Assembly (NCBI GenBank): GCA_964553105.1
Contig: CAZKJO010000032.1
Location: 1 to 30,248 of the forward strand
Reading direction: 5' to 3'
DNA from: Profundicola sp964553105
GTDB lineage: Bacteria > Bacteroidota > Bacteroidia > Flavobacteriales > Weeksellaceae
Length of the DNA stretch: 30,248 nucleotides
Shown: positions 24,552 to 30,248 of the stretch, in pieces
How positions within the stretch are numbered: position 1 is the first letter of the stretch
Layout of the letters: each line of letters starts with the position of its first letter
The notes under the pieces: model-generated
The model's input: only the letters and a program-made list of their open reading frames with translations
Told to the model about the DNA's origin: nothing
Databases searched by the model: none
Translations under genes and position numbers: made by a program

Positions 24552-26419
24552 ATGGAATAAATATCTGGAATTTTAAATTTTATCTTTTCTTCGTCCAACA
24601 AGTTTTGAAGTTGGTTTAGTAATATGTTTTTATCAACATAAGCAAATCTTTTATACATCTGTGCCGATGTTTTATTTCCTGAACTTAAAAAGTCAAGAAT
24701 ATCTGAATTACTTAACTTTAGATCAGAGGCTATAGGTGCGCAAATATTGCAGATGCCGCATTTAGGCGTTTTCTTTTCACCAAAATAACGAAGGACCAAC
24801 TGACTTTTGCATATCGCTTCATCTTCTATAAAATAATACATAGCTTGAAGTCTTTGCCATTTTAACCGTTGAAGATTTTCAAACTTTTTATATAGATTTA
24901 TTTTAATATAATTATCATCTCTAGGCTCCAAAAAAGAAAGCTTAACAATCGCAGCATCACGATAGAATATTTTGTTGGCATCATGCAGCTCTTTCAATGT
25001 CTTCTTCACAAAACCGCTCGAAAGCTTTAATCGCTGAGCAATTTTATATTCATCGATGGGGAGTGGTTCTAAAAATATACCACCAAAATTTCGAGCTAAA
25101 TAGCTTAAGATTCGCTCCGTAGGTTTTTCTTCATCTTTAATCTCTACATTTTTAATTAAAATCTTAATTAAACTCTGTTGTTGAGACCTTTTAATGTCAA
25201 TCATCTGCTGCTGAACCAAAAATTGTAAAATCTTCTTGGTTTTTTGCTTAGGCAAATCAAATCGTTCTACGAACTTTCTTTCAGAGAACGGCTTTTGTCC
25301 TTGTGCAAGCTCATGGTTAGCAACTTGAAAGTAATTGTATAGCTTATTTATGATTAATAAAAACTCATTCTTTTTTGGTAGGCCGGATCTAAAAGCTTTA
25401 AATGCATTTTTTTTATCTTCTTTTCCCACCAAGAGTATACCTTGTGCTTTCTCGCCATCTCGACCGCCACGTCCGACCTCTTGTATATAGGACTCAATAC
25501 CATCTGGAGCATCAAGATGAAAGACATTGCGCACATTAGGCTTATCGATTCCCATTCCAAATGCATTTGTGCTAACCAAAACCTTAGAAGAGGATTCTAT
25601 AAATTCACGTTGTTTTCGGTTTTTGTCTTCTGTAGTTAAACGAGCGTGGTAAAAGTCGGCATCGAAACCTTCTTTTTTGAGAAAGCTAGCCAATTCAAAT
25701 GTGTCTTTTCGTGTACGGCAAAACACAATAGAGGCCCCTGGAAACTGATAAAGTAAATAAACTAAATCTTGATATTTATCTTCTGACTCATGGATGCGAT
25801 AGGCAAGGTTCTCGCGATATAAGGATCTACGGTAGGCATTCGGATTCTCTAAGTTTAATTCACGAATGATTTCATTCTCAATATAAGGCGTTGCGGTAGC
25901 TGTAAGCGCTAGAATTGGTTTACCAGGTAATATTTCTTTAATTGTTTTTAAGGCTAAATAAGACGGTCTAAAATCATGTCCCCATTCAGAGATACAATGT
26001 GCTTCATCAATCGCTACATAAGATATTTTTAAGGTTTTAAGTACCGCTTGGAATCTTTGGGACTGAATCCGTTCTGGCGAAACATATAATAACTTAACAC
26101 CGCCAAAACGGCAGTTGTCTAAAATGATTTCAATGTCAGATTTGGTGATTTCAGAAGAGATTAATTCTGCTTTAATGCCTTTTGATTTTAAGTTTTTTAT
26201 CTGATCTTTCATCAAAGCAATCAAAGGAGAAACTACCAAGCAAAGACCTTCTTGTAATAAAATAGGAATTTGAAACGTAATCGATTTTCCTCCACCAGTA
26301 GGCAATAGCGCAAAGGTATCCTGTCCCTCCAGTACACTTTGTATAATCAAATCCTGGGGTGAAATAAAGTTATCGTAGCCCCAATATTTTTTTAATATTT
26401 CTTGTGGTTGAGTCGCCAT
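24548..26419 (-). CDS. RecQ-family ATP-dependent DNA helicase
   Basis: A 623-residue 3'-5' helicase. The helicase core has LLPTGGGKSITFQ (Walker A, 41-46), DEAHCISEWGHDFRPSYL (138-155), ALTATATPYIE, FCRTRKD and the motif VI region QEVGRGGRDG. A winged-helix-like region follows. The zinc site has four Cys (a CKSQLVLRYFGE segment, then CGICNIC). No HRDC domain is seen, so it is one of the shorter RecQ types; several RecQ paralogues per genome are common in this group, so no number is assigned. It lies upstream of fmt with a 4-bp overlap and diverges from the DUF493 gene. Confidence 0.93.
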   Translation of the reverse strand: MATQPQEILKKYWGYDNFISPQDLIIQSVLEGQDTFALLPTGGGKSITFQIPILLQEGLCLVVSPLIALMKDQIKNLKSKGIKAELISSEITKSDIEIILDNCRFGGVKLLYVSPERIQSQRFQAVLKTLKISYVAIDEAHCISEWGHDFRPSYLALKTIKEILPGKPILALTATATPYIENEIIRELNLENPNAYRRSLYRENLAYRIHESEDKYQDLVYLLYQFPGASIVFCRTRKDTFELASFLKKEGFDADFYHARLTTEDKNRKQREFIESSSKVLVSTNAFGMGIDKPNVRNVFHLDAPDGIESYIQEVGRGGRDGEKAQGILLVGKEDKKNAFKAFRSGLPKKNEFLLIINKLYNYFQVANHELAQGQKPFSERKFVERFDLPKQKTKKILQFLVQQQMIDIKRSQQQSLIKILIKNVEIKDEEKPTERILSYLARNFGGIFLEPLPIDEYKIAQRLKLSSGFVKKTLKELHDANKIFYRDAAIVKLSFLEPRDDNYIKINLYKKFENLQRLKWQRLQAMYYFIEDEAICKSQLVLRYFGEKKTPKCGICNICAPIASDLKLSNSDILDFLSSGNKTSAQMYKRFAYVDKNILLNQLQNLLDEEKIKFKIPDIYSI

Positions 26420-26424
26420 TAAAA

Positions 26425-26432
26425 CAAAAATA
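26425..26432 (-). promoter_or_regulatory. -7 promoter element of recQ-fmt
   Basis: TATTTTTG on the minus strand matches TAnnTTTG and ends 5 bp before the recQ ATG, giving an almost leaderless message. A TTG lies 16 bp upstream, shorter than the usual 19-bp spacing. Confidence 0.5.
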
Positions 26433-26511
26433 CAGTATATACCTTTACCAAGCCATTAATATGATGTTTAACTTGGCATTAAATTAGTAAATGAAATACA
26501 AAATATAGAAT

Positions 26512-26832
26512 ATGTCAAATCAAGATACAAATACAAATGAAAATTCATCTGAAAGATCTCCAGAAGAATTTTACGCAAGCCTAAAAAGAGAGTTGGATAA
26601 TGTAACCAGCTTTCCTTCAAATTATACCTACAAATTTATAATTCCTACTGATAATAAGAAGATTGCTGAAATTCAACGTGTTTTTGATAACACACGTCCA
26701 CAATTTCAAATGAAAGAATCTAAAAATGGGAAGTACACTAGTATTACTGTAGTAGTTTATGCTTTAGATTCAGATCAAGTGATTCACTTTTACAAAGAGG
26801 TTTCTCAAGTAGAAAACGTAATTATGCTATAA
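26512..26832 (+). CDS. DUF493 family protein
   Basis: A 106-residue protein. After a hydrophilic, probably disordered N-terminus (about 1-17) it follows the DUF493/YbeD fold: FPSNYTYKFIIPTDNKK, IQRVFD, a basic KESKNGKYTSITVVVY strand and VIHFYKEVSQVENVIML. The molecular role of the family is unclear; the E. coli relative has a ferredoxin-like fold with regulatory resemblance. It converges on rsmE with 2 bp between the coding ends. Confidence 0.88.
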   Translation: MSNQDTNTNENSSERSPEEFYASLKRELDNVTSFPSNYTYKFIIPTDNKKIAEIQRVFDNTRPQFQMKESKNGKYTSITVVVYALDSDQVIHFYKEVSQVENVIML

Positions 26833-26834
26833 TT

Positions 26835-27542
26835 TTATTGATGCAACCAGTGAACGAGCATAACACAACTCAAAGCAGCTGTTTCGGTTCGCATGCGCTG
26901 ATCACCAAGCGAGATAGGAGTGTAGCCATGTTCTATAGCTAACTGCACTTCCTCTTTAGAGAAATCACCTTCGGGGCCAATCAAAAATTGGTAAGAACTT
27001 TTTAAAGTAATGACATCCTTAATAGGTTTTTGTTCTATGTCTTTGTGGCAATGCGCAATAAACTTTTGACCAGGGGTGTCATTATTTGTTTTTAAGAAGT
27101 TTTTGAAGTTAACTAAATCATCAATTTTAGGTTGCTCTGCTTTCAAAGATTGTTTCATGGCCGCAATACCAATTTTATTCAATCTTTCATGATTTATTTT
27201 TCTTCGCTCAGAGTTGAAAGTAATAATCGGGTAATAGGCATCTAAGCCAATTTCAATCCCTTTTTCTAAAAAAAATTCAATGCGATCGATTTGTTTAGTG
27301 GGCGCAACTGCCATTTCAATTTTGTATTCTCGTTTTTGACGATTGGGAATTGATTCTAAATTTCCAATAAGCGCAGATTTGTTTTCTAAGGATTCAATTT
27401 TACCTTTAAAGATATCACCAGTACCATTGGTAACATAAACATTGTCGCCTTGTTTCATCCTCAACACACGAATCATATGGTGAGATTCGGTAGGAGATAG
27501 GAGCGCTTTGTTGTTTTCGATATGTCCGATAAATAAAACCAT
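26835..27542 (-). CDS. rsmE: 16S rRNA (uracil-1498-N3)-methyltransferase
   Basis: A 235-residue SPOUT-class methyltransferase. The N-terminal PUA-like domain contains SHHMIRVLRMKQGDNVYVTNGTG (split here only by position, about residues 21-42). The C-terminal knot region has KQIDRIEFFLEKGIEIG, MKQSLKAEQP and the SAM-binding knot LIGPEGDFSKEE, then SLGDQRMRTETAALS. It methylates U1498 of 16S rRNA. It follows tsaD by only a 2-bp gap, so the two RNA-modification genes are probably cotranscribed. Confidence 0.95.
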   Translation of the reverse strand: MVLFIGHIENNKALLSPTESHHMIRVLRMKQGDNVYVTNGTGDIFKGKIESLENKSALIGNLESIPNRQKREYKIEMAVAPTKQIDRIEFFLEKGIEIGLDAYYPIITFNSERRKINHERLNKIGIAAMKQSLKAEQPKIDDLVNFKNFLKTNNDTPGQKFIAHCHKDIEQKPIKDVITLKSSYQFLIGPEGDFSKEEVQLAIEHGYTPISLGDQRMRTETAALSCVMLVHWLHQ

Positions 27543-27544
27543 AT

Positions 27545-28558
27545 TTATAATTTAAATCGTGCTTGTGACTTGGAAGTTATTTGTCCAAATTGTTTATTTT
27601 CATATTTGATTTTTCCCACAATGGCAATCATAGCTGCGTTGTCAGTTGTGTATTCAAATTTTGGGATAAAAACTTTGTAGCCATCCTGAGTCTTTAGTTT
27701 AAGCTTTTCTCTTAACTCAGAATTCGCAGAAACACCACCTGCTAGAGCTAAACTTTTAATCTCTAAATCTTCAGCGGCTAAATAGAGCTTCTCTAAACAC
27801 ATATCAGTAATTGTGTGTTGCACAGAAGCGCATAAATCATTCAAGTTTTCTTCTATAAACTTAGGATTCTTTTGCTGTTGTTGGTTTAAGAAGTTCATAA
27901 CTCCTGTTTTCAAACCACTAAAGCTATAATCATAAGCATCTACCTTAGGTTTAGTGAATTTAAATGCATTTGGATTTCCTTCTTTAGCTAAATGATCGAT
28001 TTCTGGTCCAGCAGGATATTTAAGCCCCATAATTTTACCAATTTTGTCAAAAGCTTCACCAGCGGCGTCATCCCTAGTTTCGCCAATAACTTCTAACTCC
28101 GTATAACTTTTAACTAAAACAACTTGGGTATGCCCACCACTTACAGTCAAACACAAAAAAGGAAACTCTGGAGCTTCATCATTTGCATCCTGAATAAAAT
28201 GAGCGAAAATGTGGGCTTGCATATGATTTACCTCTATTAGAGGTACATCCAATGCAATGGCTAAAGATTTTGCAAAACTACTCCCGACTAAAAGAGAGCC
28301 TAATAATCCAGGTCCAATGGTGTATGCTATTGCATCCAAGTCTTTTTGTCGTATTTTAGCCTCCGAAATAGCTGTTTGAATGACTGGTACAATATTTTGC
28401 TGATGAGCGCGCGAGGCCAATTCTGGCACAACTCCACCATATTTTTGGTGTACTTTTTGACTCGCTATTACATTAGACAATATAGTTGTACCCTGAATTA
28501 CAGCGGCTGATGTGTCGTCGCAAGAGGATTCGATTCCAAGTATGATCGGTGATTTCAT
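27545..28558 (-). CDS. tsaD: tRNA N6-adenosine threonylcarbamoyltransferase
   Basis: A 337-residue ASKHA-fold protein that, with TsaB and TsaE, transfers threonylcarbamoyl to A37 of ANN-decoding tRNAs. The N-terminus is ILGIESSCDDTSAAV (6-20). The metal ligands are His112 and His116 in EVNHMQAHIFAH. GGVVPELASRAHQQN and LAGGVSANSELREKL are further hallmarks. The ATG at 28558 is chosen over an in-frame TTG at 28567, because the TTG lies within a -7 promoter element and the ATG gives the standard family start. Confidence 0.96.
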   Translation of the reverse strand: MKSPIILGIESSCDDTSAAVIQGTTILSNVIASQKVHQKYGGVVPELASRAHQQNIVPVIQTAISEAKIRQKDLDAIAYTIGPGLLGSLLVGSSFAKSLAIALDVPLIEVNHMQAHIFAHFIQDANDEAPEFPFLCLTVSGGHTQVVLVKSYTELEVIGETRDDAAGEAFDKIGKIMGLKYPAGPEIDHLAKEGNPNAFKFTKPKVDAYDYSFSGLKTGVMNFLNQQQQKNPKFIEENLNDLCASVQHTITDMCLEKLYLAAEDLEIKSLALAGGVSANSELREKLKLKTQDGYKVFIPKFEYTTDNAAMIAIVGKIKYENKQFGQITSKSQARFKL

Positions 28559-28564
28559 TAGATG

Positions 28565-28572
28565 CAAAAGTA
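28565..28572 (-). promoter_or_regulatory. -7 promoter element of tsaD
   Basis: TACTTTTG on the minus strand, 6 bp before the tsaD ATG. This implies a transcript with almost no leader and argues against the upstream TTG start. No convincing -33 TTG was seen. Confidence 0.5.
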
Positions 28573-28606
28573 AAAAGAATATTAAACTAAAAGACTATAC
28601 CACTTT

Positions 28607-30248
28607 TTGAAAACGATATTACGCATATTTTATATTTTAATCCTGTTAATAGTCTTGCTATTGGCCGCAGCTTTTATTGCGATACAGACACCAAGTGTTC
28701 AAAGCTATATTACACAAAAGGTATTGACGTCACTAAATGAGCAATTCGGGACCTCAATTGAAGTTGGAGGAGTGGATATTGACTTTTGGGGAGACATTAA
28801 TTTATATGATGTTAAGGCTAAGGATCATAGAGATTTAGATTTTATAAAAATCCCAAAACTTACAGCTGATATTAGTTTGTGGAGAATCTATAGAAACTCA
28901 AGTGATATCCGAGTAAAGAAACTCGACCTTGAGAATGCACATATTCAAGTGAAGACTTATGAGGGAGATAGTATTTCAAATTTCANNNNNNNNNNNNNNN
29001 NNNNNNNNNNNNNNNNNNNNNNNNNNNNNNNNNNNNNNNNNNNNNNNNNNNNNNNNNNNNNNNNNNNNNNNNNNNNNNNNNNNNNGAGAATGCACATATT
29101 CAAGTGAAGACTTATGAGGGAGATAGTATTTCAAATTTCATTCGATTTATAGATAAATTTATTATTGAAGATTCTGAGGATGATTCAGAATTTAAGATTA
29201 GAGGAGATGTTAAGATTGTCAACTCCAAGCTTTCGATTATTAATTACAATTTAGATCCTAAAAAACAGGTGTGGCTTGATGCCGAAAACTTTAACACCCT
29301 AATTTCGGATGTTAATGTTATCGGTTCTGCTTATAGCGCCAATATCGAACAGTTTTCTATGGATGCCAAAAAGAATGGAGAAGATTTTCGGGTTGAAAAC
29401 TTGAGCTCTATTTTTAGAATGGATGATCGTGGAATTTACTTAGATAATTTAGACTTCAAAACACAATCTTCTCAATTAGACGGATACATACATTTAAAGT
29501 ATGATTCTATAGAACAGTTTGATGATTTTGGTAATAAAGTATTTTGGGAAATTCAGTTAGAGGATGAAAGCAAATTAGGTTATAAAGATTTACGTTATTT
29601 TATGCCTGACTGGACCAAGGATGAGGTAATTGATTTATCAGGAAATTTGCGCGGACCTTTAAATGATTTAAATGCTCAAAATCTGACACTTTCTAATGGT
29701 ATAACTAAAATTAAAACCACCAACATTTCGGTTGGAGAGTTAATGAATGGGAGTTATGCAATTAATACAAATTATTTAGAGGCGAATACTTCTTATGCAG
29801 ACTTAAAGAGAATTTTGCCAGATGATTTAGCTAAAAGCCTCACAGATTTCTTGGGTAGATTTGGTGTGGTTAATTATAAAGGAGCGCTACAAATTGATGA
29901 GAAGGATTTATACGCTAATGGAAATTTAACTTCAGCTCTAGGAAATGCTAAGTTGAAACTAAATATGTACGATTATGCAGGAAATCAACCGAGTTATAAT
30001 GGTAATGTGAATACTGCCGGATTTGATTTAAAGAAATTAACAGATACCGAAGAATTAGGTAAAGTAGCTGGAGATTTACGTTTTGATGGAAATGGATTCG
30101 ATTTAGAAAGCTTAAGAATCAATGCTAAAGGAAAATTAAATTATTTAGATATTGCTGGAGATCGCTACCAAAACATTTCAGTGGATGGGATTTTAAACCA
30201 CGAAAAATTCGATGGTATTTTAGCGATTAATGACCCTAATGCTAAATT
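28607..30248 (+). CDS. TamB-like translocation/assembly module protein (5' part, gap inside)
   Basis: The start is TTG (28607) giving a membrane anchor (ILRIFYILILLIVLLLAAAF), then QTPSVQSYITQKVLTSLNEQ and repeated AsmA/TamB-like beta strands ('IEVGGVDIDFWGDINLYDVK'). TamB-like proteins span the periplasm and help outer-membrane assembly or lipid transfer. A 100-N gap at 28986-29085 interrupts the gene, and the frame after it is shifted by two. Because 55 bp are duplicated on the two sides, removing 155 bp joins both parts into one frame, open to the window end with no stop. A short 166-residue product ending just after the gap is an artefact. It diverges from tsaD. Confidence 0.85.
28931..29140. 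repeat. 55-bp perfect direct repeat flanking an N gap (assembly artefact)
   Basis: Bases 28931-28985 (starting GAGAATGCACATATTCAAGT) recur identically at 29086-29140, with the Ns between. Both copies encode the same ENAHIQVKTYEGDSISNF stretch of the TamB-like protein. This is the signature of two contig ends that overlap but were scaffolded with a placeholder instead of being merged. Confidence 0.92.
28986..29085. other. Assembly gap (100 N), probably spurious
   Basis: A run of exactly 100 N between the two copies of the 55-bp repeat. True missing sequence is probably zero; the contigs seem to overlap by 55 bp. Confidence 0.95.

Overview
The window is a piece of a low-GC bacterial chromosome from the Bacteroidota, most probably a member of the Flavobacteriales. 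Several signs point there: promoters of the TTG-N19-TAnnTTTG type (clean examples before the HU gene and the FecCD permease gene), secreted proteins with the 'VGINT..P...LDI' start common in flavobacteria, a signal peptidase I of about 500 residues, and the gene order parA-parB-DUF5683-dapB-lepB-wbqC. Coding density is high. No rRNA, tRNA, CRISPR array, insertion sequence or prophage gene was seen. The content is mostly core housekeeping genes.

Layout. 1-3306 (minus): a regulator/kinase/oxidoreductase operon, made of a TetR-type regulator whose N-terminus is lost in an assembly gap, an ABC1/UbiB-type kinase, and an NAD(P)-binding SDR/DUF2867 protein cut by the window edge. 3407-6875 (minus): a secreted protein cut by the same gap, an OprO/P-like porin, a PlsC-type acyltransferase and a CoA-type Nudix hydrolase. 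6911-13724 (minus): what looks like one seven-gene operon, parA-parB-DUF5683-dapB-lepB-wbqC-S8 protease, with a recognisable promoter and a strong hairpin terminator. 13910-18016 (plus): a FecCD/BtuC-type permease, its ATPase, an SDR and release factor 3. 18023-20804: upp, then a START-like protein, an aminotransferase class IV-fold protein that seems to lack the PLP lysine, and yqgE. 20813-23501: pdxH, a DUF3307 membrane protein and a SatD-family HTH protein, four evenly spaced palindromes upstream of satD, and HU. 23595-28558: fmt, recQ, a DUF493 protein, rsmE and tsaD. 28607-end (plus): the start of a TamB-like gene, apparently broken by a second assembly gap.

The two 100-N runs are scaffold gaps and each misleads gene calling. 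The first makes a false fusion of a secreted protein and a TetR regulator. The second is flanked by a perfect 55-bp duplication. Removing one copy plus the Ns (155 bp) restores one open tamB frame, so this gap is probably an unmerged contig overlap.

The best candidate for an undescribed system is satD-DUF3307. SatD has features resembling a class III nucleotide-cyclase fold (Asp8, Gly41-Asp42, an RIAIGIGD segment, a GSAYINSGRLL segment) joined to a C-terminal HTH. Its upstream region carries four ATTAC-N8-GTAAT palindromes with centres 28-29 bp apart. The second is the aminotransferase-fold protein at 19438-20250, which appears to be a pseudoenzyme.
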